Below are positions 8,782-18,680 of a DNA stretch of 64,000 nt, in pieces (position 1 is the first letter of the stretch; every line of letters begins with the position of its first letter). The DNA is taken from NCBI RefSeq assembly GCF_947497935.1, contig NZ_CANMIO010000002.1, forward strand, positions 248,001 through 312,000, in the 5' to 3' direction. Below the pieces are notes generated by a model. It had not been told where the DNA came from and did not search any database. It saw nothing but the letters and a program-made list of their open reading frames with translations. The position numbers and the translations under genes are program-made. The DNA is from an uncultured Shewanella sp. Its GTDB lineage: Bacteria; Pseudomonadota; Gammaproteobacteria; Enterobacterales; Shewanellaceae.

Positions 8782-10401
8782 ATGAGCAGTAATAACGGCG
8801 ATAGCTTGCCTTTATCTAGCCAAGCTCCATTAGATCCTAGTAACAAACCTGGTGGTTGGTTTGTCCGCTTCCTAAACGTGGTTGAACGCCTCGGTAATTT
8901 ATTACCTCACCCCATCACTCTTTTTGCCCTTTTCTGTGCAGCCGTTGTAGTTATCAGTGGCATCGCTGGTTATTTTGAACTGACCGTAGTAGATCCAAGA
9001 CCCGAAGGTGCATCAGGCCGCAGCGCCGATGGCCTTATTCACGTTGTCAGCTTAATGAATGCCGAAGGCTTGCGGATGATAGTCTCCAACTTGGTGACTA
9101 ACTTTACCGGCTTTACTCCATTAGGCACCGTACTTGTGGCTTTATTGGGTGTAGGTATTGCTGACCGTTCAGGCTTGTTGTCTGCAGCTATGCGCTTATT
9201 GGTCATGGGCGCATCTAAGCGCTTAGTTACCTTAACCTTGGTATTTGCGGGTATCGTCTCGAACACCGCTTCAGAGCTAGGTTATGTGGTACTAATTCCG
9301 ATGGCGGCGATGATTTTCCACTCTTTAGGTCGTCATCCTCTAGCTGGTCTTGCAGCTGCATTCGCCGGTGTATCGGGCGGTTACAGCGCTAACTTGCTGC
9401 TAGGTACCGTAGATCCATTGCTATCAGGGATCACCGAAGCCGCAGCGCAGATGATCGATCCAGACTACCTTGTTGGCCCAGAAGTAAACTGGTACTTCAT
9501 GTTCGTTTCCACCTTCTTAATTACTTTCCTAGGAGCCTTTGTTACCGAGAAAATCGTTGAACCCAAGCTAGGTAAATATGATGCTAGCGAAGCGGCAATC
9601 GATCTTAGCGAGCAGAAGATGGATACGGTTAGTGCCCTTGAAAAGAAGGGATTAAAAATCGCAGGCCTTGCGGTATTAGTGATGTCGGCGTTACTGGCAT
9701 TAACCATTATTCCTGAGGGTGCACCGCTAAGAAACCAAGAAACCGGGCTAGTAGCGGGTTCACCTTTCTTAAAGGGAATCGTGGCGTTTATTTTTGTGTG
9801 CTTCGCCATTCCGGGTCTGGTTTATGGCCGCGTAGTTGGCAGCATGAAGCGCGATATCGATGTCATCAACGCCATGTCTAGCAGCATGAGCAGCATGGGC
9901 ATGTACATTGTTTTAGTCTTCTTTGCTTCGCAGTTTGTCGCTTTCTTTAAGTGGACCAACTTAGGGGCTGTACTTGCGGTATCAGGGGCAGATGCACTAA
10001 ACGCTGTAGGCTTAACTGGGCCACTCGTATTCGTGCTATTTATTATGATGTGTGGCTTTATCAACTTGATGTTAGGTAGCGCCTCTGCACAGTGGGCTGT
10101 CACAGCACCTATTTTCGTCCCCATGTTGATGCTAGTCGGTTACGCACCTGAAACCATTCAGGCTGCTTACCGAATCGGTGACTCGGTGACAAACCTTATC
10201 ACGCCGATGATGAGTTACTTCGGCCTCATCTTAGCCGTGGCTTCGCAGTATAAGAAAAATCTAGGCATTGGTACGCTAGTCGCGACCATGCTGCCATATT
10301 CAATCGTGTTCTTTATCGGTTGGACCTGTTTCTTCTTTATCTGGGTATTCGTGATTGGCCTACCAGTAGGCCCAGGCGCAGCAACTTACTATACACCTTA
10401 G
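8782..10401 (+). CDS. abgT: AbgT family transporter
   Basis: A 539-residue inner-membrane protein with about 11-13 hydrophobic segments matching the AbgT (p-aminobenzoyl-glutamate transporter) family, including NVVERLGNLLPHPITLFALF near the N-terminus and SASAQWAVTAPIFVPMLM near residues 432-450. Family members import p-aminobenzoyl-glutamate or export antimetabolites such as sulfonamides; the substrate here is not determined. Good ribosome site (GAGGAAG) before ATG. The long leader holds two small-RNA/terminator units; no AbgA/AbgB hydrolase genes are adjacent. Confidence 0.92.
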   Translation: MSSNNGDSLPLSSQAPLDPSNKPGGWFVRFLNVVERLGNLLPHPITLFALFCAAVVVISGIAGYFELTVVDPRPEGASGRSADGLIHVVSLMNAEGLRMIVSNLVTNFTGFTPLGTVLVALLGVGIADRSGLLSAAMRLLVMGASKRLVTLTLVFAGIVSNTASELGYVVLIPMAAMIFHSLGRHPLAGLAAAFAGVSGGYSANLLLGTVDPLLSGITEAAAQMIDPDYLVGPEVNWYFMFVSTFLITFLGAFVTEKIVEPKLGKYDASEAAIDLSEQKMDTVSALEKKGLKIAGLAVLVMSALLALTIIPEGAPLRNQETGLVAGSPFLKGIVAFIFVCFAIPGLVYGRVVGSMKRDIDVINAMSSSMSSMGMYIVLVFFASQFVAFFKWTNLGAVLAVSGADALNAVGLTGPLVFVLFIMMCGFINLMLGSASAQWAVTAPIFVPMLMLVGYAPETIQAAYRIGDSVTNLITPMMSYFGLILAVASQYKKNLGIGTLVATMLPYSIVFFIGWTCFFFIWVFVIGLPVGPGAATYYTP

Positions 10402-10832
10402 GTCCTAGGTCCTAGGAAAAGCCAAGACGAGGACGGGCTACGCCCTGCGAGACGTGACTGCGTCACTTCTAGGAAGGGAATAAAAGATAGGTCCTAGGTG
10501 CGAGGTGCTAGGACCTAGGGAAAGCCAAGATTTAAAAGAGAAAAGCAACTGCTCCAGGCTCTATGAGCTAGCTTTGACCTTTGCTTTTAAGCTGTTTGTT
10601 TTTCCTAGCAGCCAACTTGTTGGCGTCCTCGTAGGTGCGCAGCATCGTCCTAGCAGTGAGCCTGCGAACGCCCTAGAAACGAGCTTGCGAGTGCTCTGTC
10701 TTTTAGCTTTTCCTAGCAGCCAACTTGTTGGCGCCCTATAACCTAGGTCCTCGTAGGTGCGTAGCACCGTCCTAGCTGTGAGCCTGCGAACGTCCTAGCT
10801 ACTAGATCCTAGTTCCTATCTTTTAGTAGCTT
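10402..10832 (+). repeat. Family-A hairpin mosaic repeat, copy A3 (with extra right arm)
   Basis: Starts at the stop of the AbgT gene. Left arm: GGGCTACGCCC, GTGAC-tgc-GTCAC. Then a central region between CCTAGGGAAAGC and TTTTTCCTAGC. First right arm: CCAAC-tt-GTTGG, GGTGC-gca-GCATC, tandem-G.A hairpins GTGAGC-ct-GCGAAC (10656-10669) and ACGAGC-tt-GCGAGT. A second partial right arm follows (CCAACTTGTTGG, GGTGCGTAGCACC, GTGAGCCTGCGAAC). Short ORFs here are by-products of the repeat. Confidence 0.85.
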
Positions 10833-10886
10833 TATCAAAAAACAAAGCTATATTGACGATCTAACACCTCATTCTAGCCATAGTCT

Positions 10887-11444
10887 ATGAAACTCTTTAT
10901 CGCCTCGGATCTACACGGCTCTCTGTCTGCCACTCAAGCTATGTTGGCGCGTTTTGACGATTCCAACGCTAACTACCTTATTCTATTGGGTGATCTGTTA
11001 AACCACGGACCGCGTAATGCGATTCCTGACGGTTACAATCCAGTTGCAACCGCTGAAGCACTTAATGCTTATAGCAACAAGATTATTGCAGTGCGTGGTA
11101 ATTGCGACAGTGAAGTAGACCAAGCCTTGCTGCAGTTTCCAATCACTGCCAGCTACGCTCATGTGCTGCTACCACAGATGCGTTTATTCTTAACCCATGG
11201 CCATATTTACAACCCAGACAACCTGCCACCACTACAAAGTGGCGATGGTTTACTCTATGGTCATAGCCACATTCCAGTGGCTGAATATCGTGATGATGTT
11301 TTGCTGTTTAACCCAGGCTCAACCACAATTCCACGCAATAATGGCCGCGCTTCATACGGCATAATGACCGCGACAGAATGTCAGGTTCGCGCATTAGACA
11401 ACGACGAACTATTACTAAGCTGTCCGATACGTCATAAGCTTTAG
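10887..11444 (+). CDS. yfcE: YfcE-type metallophosphodiesterase
   Basis: A 185-residue calcineurin-like phosphoesterase with all metal motifs of the YfcE/MJ0936 family: ASDLHGS at the start, LLGDLLNHG, VRGNCDSE, LTHGHIY and YGHSHIP. YfcE of E. coli is a Mn2+-dependent phosphodiesterase; its physiological substrate is not established. Cytoplasmic. It stands alone between family-A repeats A3 and A4, an arrangement like that of the lipoprotein gene at 2317-2571. Confidence 0.93.
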   Translation: MKLFIASDLHGSLSATQAMLARFDDSNANYLILLGDLLNHGPRNAIPDGYNPVATAEALNAYSNKIIAVRGNCDSEVDQALLQFPITASYAHVLLPQMRLFLTHGHIYNPDNLPPLQSGDGLLYGHSHIPVAEYRDDVLLFNPGSTTIPRNNGRASYGIMTATECQVRALDNDELLLSCPIRHKL

Positions 11445-11445
11445 A

Positions 11446-11703
11446 AAAGCTGAGACGAGAACGGGCTTCGCCCTGCGAGACGTGACTGCGTCACTTCGAG
11501 AGCGCGACCTTGTCGCTTCTAGAAAAGGCTAAAACGGAAAGCAAAAGATGTAGAGCTGTTATCTTTAATCTTTTCCTAGCAGCCAACATGTTGGCGTCCT
11601 CGCAGGTGCGTAGCACCGTCCTAGCAGTGAGCCTGCGAACGTACTAGATCCTAGGTCCTAGGTCCTAGGTCCTCGCAGGTGCGTAGCACCGTCCTATCTT
11701 TTA
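11446..11703 (+). repeat. Family-A hairpin mosaic repeat, copy A4
   Basis: Lies between the convergent ends of yfcE and the RND pump gene. The left arm carries one module more than the others: GTGAC-tgc-GTCAC (11482-11494) is followed by GAGAGC and GCGAC-ctt-GTCGC (11504-11516). Right arm: CCAAC-at-GTTGG, GGTGC-gta-GCACC, GTGAGC-ct-GCGAAC. Then CCTAGGT occurs three times in tandem (11650-11670) and a second GGTGC-gta-GCACC. Confidence 0.85.
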
Positions 11704-11707
11704 CAAC

Positions 11708-11735
11708 AAAAAGCCCAGCATTTGCTGGGCTTTTT
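11708..11735 (-). terminator. Bidirectional intrinsic terminator
   Basis: AAAAAGCCCAGCA-TT-TGCTGGGCTTTTT: long GC stem with A and T runs on both sides. It terminates the RND operon (minus strand) and could also stop transcripts leaving yfcE. Confidence 0.85.
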
Positions 11736-11762
11736 AGTACTTAGCGTATTAGTGATACAAGA

Positions 11763-14700
11763 TTACTTGTTCGCTTTTGCTGCTTTAGCTTCTGCCTTTG
11801 CTGTCTTAGCTGCATCTCGCTCGCGCTTACTGAACATACGCTCAACAATCACGAAGAAGATTGGGATAAAGAAAATACCCATAAAGGTCGAGCTCATCAT
11901 ACCGCCTAGTACCGCTGTACCGATGGCGTTCTGGCTACCAGAACCTACACCACTACTAATCGCTAGTGGCACAACACCTAGACCGAATGCTAGTGACGTC
12001 ATCAAGATTGGACGTAAACGCACTCGAACTGCGTGTAGCGTTGCCTCAACAAGCCCCGCACCTTTCTCGTAGAACTCTTTAGCGAATTCCACAATCAAGA
12101 TAGCGTTCTTGGTTGCTAGACCCACAGTCGTCAATAGACCTACTTGGAAGAATACGTCGTTAGGTAAACCACGACCATTCATCGCAATCAAGGCACCGAT
12201 AATACCTAGAGGAACAACGAGTACTACCGCAAATGGTACCGACCAGCTCTCGTATAGTGCAGCTAGTACAAGGAATACCACCACAATCGACAAGGCATAT
12301 AACATTGGCGCTTGGTTACCCGATAGACGTTCTTCATAAGAAAGACCGTTCCACTCGATACCAAATCCTGGTGGAAGCTTCTTAGCCATAGCCTCGATGT
12401 CATCCATTGCGGCACCAGTACTGTAACCAGGCGCTGTACCACCTTGAATGTTCATAGCTGGTAAGCCACCGAAACGTTCTAGACGCGGTGAACCATATTG
12501 CCAACTACCGCTAGCGAATGCCGAGAAAGGAACCATTTCGCCTTTGTCGTTACGCACATACCAAGAATCGAGATCTTCTGGCTGCATACGGTATTCAGCT
12601 TCACCTTGTACGTAAACTTTCTTCACACGACCACGGTCGATAAAGTCGTTCACATAGTTACCACCCCAAGCTGTACCCAGTACGCTGTTTACTGAGTCAA
12701 TATCAATACCCAATGCACGTAGTTTACCGTGATCGATATGGACTTGATAAAGCGGTGCATCTTCCTGACCGTTAGGACGTACGCCCACTAGGTTCGGATT
12801 CTGTGCAGCCATACCCAGCAACATATTACGCGCTTCAACAAGCTTGTCATGGCCTTGGCCATTCTTATCCTGCAAGTAGAAGTCGAAACCGTTAGCCGTA
12901 CCTAGCTCAATAACCGCTGGCGGTACAAAGGCGAATACAAAGGCTTCTTTCATCCCCATAAACATGCCCATGGCACGGTTAGCCACTGATTGAACGTCTT
13001 GACCAGGATCGCTACGCTCAGCCCAGTCTTTTAGACCAACGAAGGCGATACCCATGTTCTGACCATTACCCGCAAAACTGAAGCCCGATACGCTAAATAC
13101 AGATTTAACGTTTGCAGCTTCATCATTTAGGTAAAAATCGGTAACACGCTCAAGCACTGCTTTAGTTTCTTGCTGGGTCGAGTTCACCGGCAAAATAGCC
13201 TGAGTGAACAAGATCCCTTGGTCTTCGTCTGGTAAGAATGCGGTAGGCATGCGCATGAAGATCCAACCCACTGCAACCGTAATCGCTAGGTAAACCATCA
13301 TAGTACGGCCAGTACGCTTAATCATTGCCGCAACACTGGCTTCATAGCGTGAAGTCAGTGCGTCAAACTTACGGTTAAACCAACCAAAGAAACCGGTTTT
13401 TGCATGACTTTCACCCTTGCCAATCGGCTTAAGCATGGTCGCACAAAGTGCTGGCGTTAGAATGATCGCCACCATTACCGATAGCGCCATTGCAGACACA
13501 ATCGTAATCGAGAACTGACGATAAATCACACCGGTTGAGCCAGACATAAATGCCATTGGAACGAATACCGCAGAAAGCGTTAAACCAATACCCACTAGCG
13601 CGCCCGTGATTTGGTCCATCGATTTCTTGGTCGCTTCAATGGGACTGAGTCCCTCTTCTTGCATTACACGTTCAACGTTCTCTACTACAACAATCGCGTC
13701 ATCAACCAGAAGACCAATTGCCAGTACCATAGCGAACATAGTTAGCGTGTTAATCGAGAAGCCTGCAGCGGCCAAAATAGCAAATGTACCCAGTAGTACT
13801 ACCGGCACCGCAATCGTCGGGATTAGCGTTGCACGGAAGTTCTGCAAGAACAGGTACATAATTAAGAATACTAAAACAACTGCTTCAAGCAACGTGTGTA
13901 CAACACCTTCAATTGATTTCTCAACGAATGGAGTTGTATCGTAGGGATAAACCACTTCCATCCCGTCAGGGAAGAATGGCTTCATCTCGTTGATTTTTGC
14001 ACGCACGCCTTCGGCAGTTGCTAATGCGTTAGCACCAGTTGCTAACTGAATACCAATACCCGCAGCGGGTTTACCGTTATAGAACGACTCCACTGCGTAG
14101 CTTTCAGCGCCCAGCTCAACACGAGCCACATCTTCAAGAAATACCTTGGCACCTGAAGTGTCAGCTTTGATGATGATCTTTTTAAATTGTTCAGCTGTTT
14201 GTAGACGACTTTGTGCCGATACCGTTGCGTTTAGCTCTTGACCGGCAACTGATGGTGCACCACCTAACTGACCTGCTGACACCTGAGCATTCTGCTCTCT
14301 AATTGAAGAGATAATGTCTTGGCTTGTCAGGTTATATTGAGTCAATTTCAGTGGGTCTAGCCATATACGCATCGCATATTGCGCACCAAATAGCTCGATA
14401 GTTCCCACACCTGGCACACGACTTAGCGGATCCTGAATATTAGAACCTACGTAATCGGCGATGTCGTTTTTATCAAGTGAGCCGTCTTGTGATACGAAAC
14501 CCGCTACCATCAAGAAACCCGCACTCGACTTACTGACGTTAACACCTTGCGCCTGAACTTCTTGCGGCAACAGTGGCATTGCAAGCTGTAGCTTGTTCTG
14601 CACCTGTACCTGCGCGATATCAGGATCGGCTTCAGCATTAAACGTTAGGGTAATTTGTGCATTACCAAAGCTATCACTGGTTGATGTAATGTAGCGAAGG

Positions 14701-14921
14701 TGGTCAATACCAGTCATTCGCTGCTCAATAACCTGAGTTACTGAGTCTTCCATCGTCTTAGCCGAAGCTCCTGGGTAAACAGCACTGATCACCACAGATG
14801 GCGGTGCAATACTTGGATATTGCGATACCGGTAAGCCCACAATTGAGAGCACACCCGCCAGCATCACAATAATAGCGATCACCCATGCAAAAATTGGGCG
14901 ATCGATAAAGAAACGTGCCAT
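11763..14921 (-). CDS. RND multidrug efflux pump, inner-membrane subunit (AcrB/MexB family)
   Basis: A 1052-residue HAE1-family RND transporter starting [20 protein letters not shown]. Twelve membrane helices and two large periplasmic loops are expected. The proton-relay aspartates appear as [18 protein letters not shown] in helix 4. It exports hydrophobic drugs, dyes and detergents in a tripartite complex with the adaptor encoded 9 bp upstream and a TolC-type channel encoded elsewhere. The C-terminal tail is Lys/Ala-rich. No regulator gene is adjacent, unlike many acrAB loci. Confidence 0.96.
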   Translation of the reverse strand: MARFFIDRPIFAWVIAIIVMLAGVLSIVGLPVSQYPSIAPPSVVISAVYPGASAKTMEDSVTQVIEQRMTGIDHLRYITSTSDSFGNAQITLTFNAEADPDIAQVQVQNKLQLAMPLLPQEVQAQGVNVSKSSAGFLMVAGFVSQDGSLDKNDIADYVGSNIQDPLSRVPGVGTIELFGAQYAMRIWLDPLKLTQYNLTSQDIISSIREQNAQVSAGQLGGAPSVAGQELNATVSAQSRLQTAEQFKKIIIKADTSGAKVFLEDVARVELGAESYAVESFYNGKPAAGIGIQLATGANALATAEGVRAKINEMKPFFPDGMEVVYPYDTTPFVEKSIEGVVHTLLEAVVLVFLIMYLFLQNFRATLIPTIAVPVVLLGTFAILAAAGFSINTLTMFAMVLAIGLLVDDAIVVVENVERVMQEEGLSPIEATKKSMDQITGALVGIGLTLSAVFVPMAFMSGSTGVIYRQFSITIVSAMALSVMVAIILTPALCATMLKPIGKGESHAKTGFFGWFNRKFDALTSRYEASVAAMIKRTGRTMMVYLAITVAVGWIFMRMPTAFLPDEDQGILFTQAILPVNSTQQETKAVLERVTDFYLNDEAANVKSVFSVSGFSFAGNGQNMGIAFVGLKDWAERSDPGQDVQSVANRAMGMFMGMKEAFVFAFVPPAVIELGTANGFDFYLQDKNGQGHDKLVEARNMLLGMAAQNPNLVGVRPNGQEDAPLYQVHIDHGKLRALGIDIDSVNSVLGTAWGGNYVNDFIDRGRVKKVYVQGEAEYRMQPEDLDSWYVRNDKGEMVPFSAFASGSWQYGSPRLERFGGLPAMNIQGGTAPGYSTGAAMDDIEAMAKKLPPGFGIEWNGLSYEERLSGNQAPMLYALSIVVVFLVLAALYESWSVPFAVVLVVPLGIIGALIAMNGRGLPNDVFFQVGLLTTVGLATKNAILIVEFAKEFYEKGAGLVEATLHAVRVRLRPILMTSLAFGLGVVPLAISSGVGSGSQNAIGTAVLGGMMSSTFMGIFFIPIFFVIVERMFSKRERDAAKTAKAEAKAAKANK

Positions 14922-14930
14922 AACTCTGCC

Positions 14931-16082
14931 CTATTTCTGTTGTGTTTCTGGTTTCTTGTCAGAGACCAAAGGACCCGCCTTTACTGGGGCGCCTGGACGA
15001 ATTTTTTGTAGACCTTCAACGATTAGCTGATCGCCCACTTTCAAACCATCAAGAATACGCCATTGGTTATCAATCACTTCAGCAGTAGTCACAATACGTG
15101 CAGCCACTTTGCCGTCTTCGATAACCATAGCGACCGCTTCACCTTTGGTGTTACGGGTAATCGCTTTTTGTGGTACTAGAATCGCAGCAGGATCGGTACC
15201 CGTATTCAGCACGGCACGCACATACATGCCTGGCATTAACACGCCTTCCGGATTAGGGAATTCTGCACGAATAATCACAGAACCTGTGTTTTCATTAACG
15301 GTCACTTCAGCAAACTGCAGCACACCGGTATGACTGTATGGAGTGCCATCTTCAAGGATTAGCTCAACGTTCGCATTTGCAGCCGCTTCAATTTGACCAC
15401 GCTTAAGTTGAGACTTAAGACGCAACATTTGTGTGCTCGACTGAGCGATATCAATATTGATTGGATCTAACTGCTGAATTGTCGCTAATGTTTGGCTTTG
15501 ATTAGCTGTAACAAGTGCACCTGGCGTCACATCAGACTTACCGATACGGCCAGAAATAGGTGCAGTTACCTTAGTGTATTCAAGGTTGATCGACGCTGTG
15601 TTAATCGCAGCTTTTGCTACAGTTACACGTGCCATAGCTTCTTTATAAGCCGCGTCTGCTTCATCAAAGTCTTGTTGACTAATAGAGTTCAGCTTGATTA
15701 GCTTTGCAAAACGTAACGCTTTAGCTTTAGCCGAAACCAATCCCGCTTCAGCGCTGGTAAGATCAGCTTTCGCACTAACGAGTGCAGCTTCGTAAGTAGA
15801 AGGCTCGATCTGATATAGAGACTGACCCTGCTCAACATCTCGACCCTCTGTAAAGCCGCGGGTCATAATGATACCGCTTACCTGTGGACGTACTTCAGCC
15901 TCTAGATATGCCTTACTACGACCTGGTAACTCAACCATAATCGATTGAGGTTTAGCTGTAACCGTTATAGCACCAACTTCCATAGGTCCACGTTGCTGTG
16001 GTCCTTGCTCAGGTTTTGGTTCACAGCCAGTTATCCATAACGCCACACTTAAAACAGAGGCAATTTTCACTATTTGCCGCAT
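14931..16082 (-). CDS. RND efflux periplasmic adaptor lipoprotein (AcrA/MexA family)
   Basis: A 383-residue membrane-fusion protein. The signal peptide ends in lipobox ITGC, so it is probably lipid-anchored in the inner membrane. The order is typical: beta-barrel/lipoyl half (VRPQVSGIIMTRGFTEGRDV), alpha-hairpin with heptads (about residues 95-165), second lipoyl half (YTKVTAPISGRIGKSDVTPG) and membrane-proximal domain. It links the RND pump to a TolC-like channel. First gene of the two-gene operon. Confidence 0.95.
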   Translation of the reverse strand: MRQIVKIASVLSVALWITGCEPKPEQGPQQRGPMEVGAITVTAKPQSIMVELPGRSKAYLEAEVRPQVSGIIMTRGFTEGRDVEQGQSLYQIEPSTYEAALVSAKADLTSAEAGLVSAKAKALRFAKLIKLNSISQQDFDEADAAYKEAMARVTVAKAAINTASINLEYTKVTAPISGRIGKSDVTPGALVTANQSQTLATIQQLDPINIDIAQSSTQMLRLKSQLKRGQIEAAANANVELILEDGTPYSHTGVLQFAEVTVNENTGSVIIRAEFPNPEGVLMPGMYVRAVLNTGTDPAAILVPQKAITRNTKGEAVAMVIEDGKVAARIVTTAEVIDNQWRILDGLKVGDQLIVEGLQKIRPGAPVKAGPLVSDKKPETQQK

Positions 16083-16447
16083 GAGAACTCCTAATAAAAG
16101 CCATCTACTCGGTAATCATTTTTTTGAAAGCAGAAAATGCCGTCAATCCCACCTTTGGAAGCATAAATTTTTGTCGAATATTTAACGCACCTTTATCTCA
16201 CAATGTCTATTCGTCAACAAGGAAAACTCCTAGTTTAAATTGTAAGGTAATGAAAATTTCCGCATAAAATCAGCCATCTATGTTTAGGAAATGTTAACAA
16301 CCGATCACCAGCTGGCAATATGTTAAGCCGGTGTTCAAGCAAGTGCTGTTAACTGCTTGATATTTAACATTGAACTAGCATGATCGGTTAATTTGCACGT
16401 TTTTCGTGCACCAGACTCTATGTTAATAAGGCCAATAAATTCTGCGC
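16083..16447. other. Intergenic region upstream of the RND operon
   Basis: 365 bp between the adaptor gene start and the 3' end of the glycosylase gene. AT-rich. It must contain the RND promoter, but I see no convincing operator palindrome and no ORF. Confidence 0.4.
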
Positions 16448-17137
16448 TTAAATACGATTGTCGCCAACGCTACAAGCCAAGACTCTGCTAATGTCGGCTA
16501 GGCTTCTACCCGACTCCTGCTGCCAGTGATTAAATACACTCTGCACCTGCTGTAATCCCGACTTAGAGCTAAAACCATAATCTACTAAACCATGGCTCTT
16601 CAGATATCCTTGCACGTCGTTAGTCAGTAAAAAGGTATCTTTACCCATAGAGCGCAGAAAGTAAGGCCCAGTGTTGCCACCGAGTCGCGTGCCTTTACGC
16701 TTTAGTTCGGCCCAGAGCCCGGTAATATCGGCACTCGGCCAATCTGCAATAAACTTGGCAAAACTACCGTGCTGAGCCGCGAGATCGTTAACCATGTGGG
16801 CATTATCATAGATCGCCATGGTCTTTTTCAGGTGACGGATCAATTTAGGATCACTGGCACGCTCTTGCAGCTGCTCCGGCGACAACATCAACACCTTAAA
16901 AGGCTCAAAGCTAAAGAAGGCCTTCTCATACTCAGGCCACTTGGCCTCGACGATTCGCCATACGAAGCCACTCTGAAACACCTTCTTGCTGATCTCAGAT
17001 AACAGTTGCGCGTCGGTAAACTGAGTCAGTTCCTCATCCGCCAACCCTGTTGGCAATAGACTTTCTAACCCCTTGTCACCACCCTTTCTCTGCGACGCTC
17101 TGGCATAGATAGCAGCAAACTTTTCAACTTGACTCAT
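16448..17137 (-). CDS. DNA-3-methyladenine glycosylase I family protein
   Basis: A 229-residue protein resembling the Tag family (helix-hairpin-helix base-excision glycosylases). The core segment VFQSGFVWRIVEAKWPEYEK, the LKRKGTRLGGNTGPYFLRSM region and DVQGYLKSHGLV align with Tag motifs. The zinc-binding Cys/His residues of E. coli Tag are not apparent, so this is a divergent branch. Expected role: removal of alkylated bases in the cytoplasm; activity is inferred from family only. Confidence 0.75.
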   Translation of the reverse strand: MSQVEKFAAIYARASQRKGGDKGLESLLPTGLADEELTQFTDAQLLSEISKKVFQSGFVWRIVEAKWPEYEKAFFSFEPFKVLMLSPEQLQERASDPKLIRHLKKTMAIYDNAHMVNDLAAQHGSFAKFIADWPSADITGLWAELKRKGTRLGGNTGPYFLRSMGKDTFLLTNDVQGYLKSHGLVDYGFSSKSGLQQVQSVFNHWQQESGRSLADISRVLACSVGDNRI

Positions 17138-17331
17138 ACTCTCCCTCGTTAGTAAAAATTTAACCCTATCAATTAAGCTTTACCTTATATGACTAACCAT
17201 CTGAAGCGACATATTTTTACTCATCTAAGACAACATATCCCCATACAAACTGGATGTTCGCAACATTGAGGGACCTAGTGTTAGCGACTAGAGTTAATAG
17301 TAACCTTGTATTTAATGAACCCACTTTGGCT

Positions 17332-17979
17332 ATGGATCTGTATTACCACCCACTGGCTCGCCAGTCTCAAAAAACACTGATTGCCCTCTATGAAAAACAG
17401 GCAAGCTTCAGCCCGCACATCATTGATCTAAGCAATGCCTTTAGTAGACGTAGTTTTCAGCAAGTAAGTGATGCGTGCAAGCTGCCACTTTTACACGTCC
17501 GAACAAAAGAGTTTTTTAACGACGCCAGCATTATTATCGAGTATCTGGATAACTATATCAGCTCCGGCACTCAGCTCATCCCAATAGATAAGACTCAAGC
17601 CCTATATGTTAGGCTTTATGATAGATTAAGCGACAATCAGCTGGATAGAGAAATAGAAGCTTGGCTGGAGGCGGTTAACACTAGCAGTAACCAGATCTAC
17701 ATCAAGCGATTAGAAAGGGCGATGCTAACCAGCATGGAATACTTTGATCGGCGCCTAGCCAATAACCACTGGGTTTGTGGCGAAAGCTTTTCCCTCGCAG
17801 ATTGCGCTTTTATTCCCTGCCTAATAACCCTAGAAAGCCGACTGCAATTGTTAGATTACGAACACATTGGTCGCTACTGGATCCAGGCAAAACTCAGGGG
17901 CTCGGTCAGTCAGGTTATCGAAGAGATAGAGCTCACTCTCGCCACCTTAGGCCAGAGTGAGCTAGTAGTGCACACTTAG
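17332..17979 (+). CDS. Glutathione S-transferase-like protein
   Basis: The frame opens at 17254, but the fold starts at the Met at 17332 (MDLYYHPLARQSQKTLIALY), where GST thioredoxin-like domains usually begin; I use that start (215 residues). The N-terminal half has the beta-alpha-beta pattern with a DASIIIEYLDNYI motif (G-site Glu/Asp-Ser position). The C-terminal half is helical and contains WVCGESFSLADCAFIPCL, the GST N-capping box. Substrate unknown. Its 3' end overlaps the convergent thioesterase gene by 4 bp. Confidence 0.85.
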   Translation: MDLYYHPLARQSQKTLIALYEKQASFSPHIIDLSNAFSRRSFQQVSDACKLPLLHVRTKEFFNDASIIIEYLDNYISSGTQLIPIDKTQALYVRLYDRLSDNQLDREIEAWLEAVNTSSNQIYIKRLERAMLTSMEYFDRRLANNHWVCGESFSLADCAFIPCLITLESRLQLLDYEHIGRYWIQAKLRGSVSQVIEEIELTLATLGQSELVVHT

Positions 17980-18548
17980 CTCGCCGCTTTAAACTCTATC
18001 GGCTCACTCGAAGGTATGGGCAGGTTGCACTCTTTCTTAAGCTGCAAGAAACTCTTCCATTTAATCACCTCGGGGGGCAGTTGCGGTGCCGGTTCATCGA
18101 AGCCGACTTCCGCCAGCATAGTGGCAATCGGCACTTGTTTTCGCTTACAGACAAATACCCCACGCACATGGGCGATACAGTGCAAACCTCGCTCACTAAC
18201 GAAGCGCTGCTCAATATAAAAATACTTCTCATCCCAGCCCACCAGCTTAGTTTCTATCTCAAACTTGGCGAACGGCTTGATGTCACGAATATAAGTAAAT
18301 TCGGCCGCATTAACGATAGGCATCCAACCGAGTTTAAGAAAGCGTTTGAGAAATCCCATCTCGGCCATCATGTAGGTACGGGCGAGATCCATAAAGGCGG
18401 GATAGCGAGAGTTAGTCAGATGAAAGTTAACATCGCAATCGCTAGGCAGCGCGCGATAGTCCAGTCGGCTAGTGTCTAAAAAGTCGATTTTTTTACAATG
18501 ACGGTTACGCCATACAAATAACCAGAACAGCCTGAAATAGAGATTCAT
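17976..18548 (-). CDS. Acyl-CoA thioesterase, hotdog fold (THEM6-like)
   Basis: A 190-residue protein with a hydrophobic N-terminus followed by a 4HBT-type hotdog domain: RLDYRALPSDCDVNFHLTNS then RYPAFMDLART, the pattern of the THEM6/YbgC-like branch with Asp and His near the active-site position. Probable acyl-CoA thioesterase; substrate chain unknown. Confidence 0.8.
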   Translation of the reverse strand: MNLYFRLFWLFVWRNRHCKKIDFLDTSRLDYRALPSDCDVNFHLTNSRYPAFMDLARTYMMAEMGFLKRFLKLGWMPIVNAAEFTYIRDIKPFAKFEIETKLVGWDEKYFYIEQRFVSERGLHCIAHVRGVFVCKRKQVPIATMLAEVGFDEPAPQLPPEVIKWKSFLQLKKECNLPIPSSEPIEFKAAS

Positions 18549-18633
18549 TTACAATACGACCTAACATCCTTGAATAACGAGTCGCAAAGGCTAACAAAGG
18601 TCATACCAGATGACAAGCGCGAGCGAGAACAAC

Positions 18634-18659
18634 AAAAAAGGCGCTGAATGCGCCTTTTT
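18634..18659 (-). terminator. Intrinsic terminator of prlC
   Basis: AAAAAGGCGC-TGAAT-GCGCCTTTTT, a 10-bp stem about 20 bp past the prlC stop on the minus strand. The A/T arms make it potentially bidirectional. Confidence 0.85.
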
Positions 18660-18680
18660 AGGGATAGATATATCGACGCC

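Noticed and set aside
10505..10767. Short open frames on both strands
   Set aside because: They lie inside family-A repeat A3 and consist of repeat modules; frames are not kept between copies.
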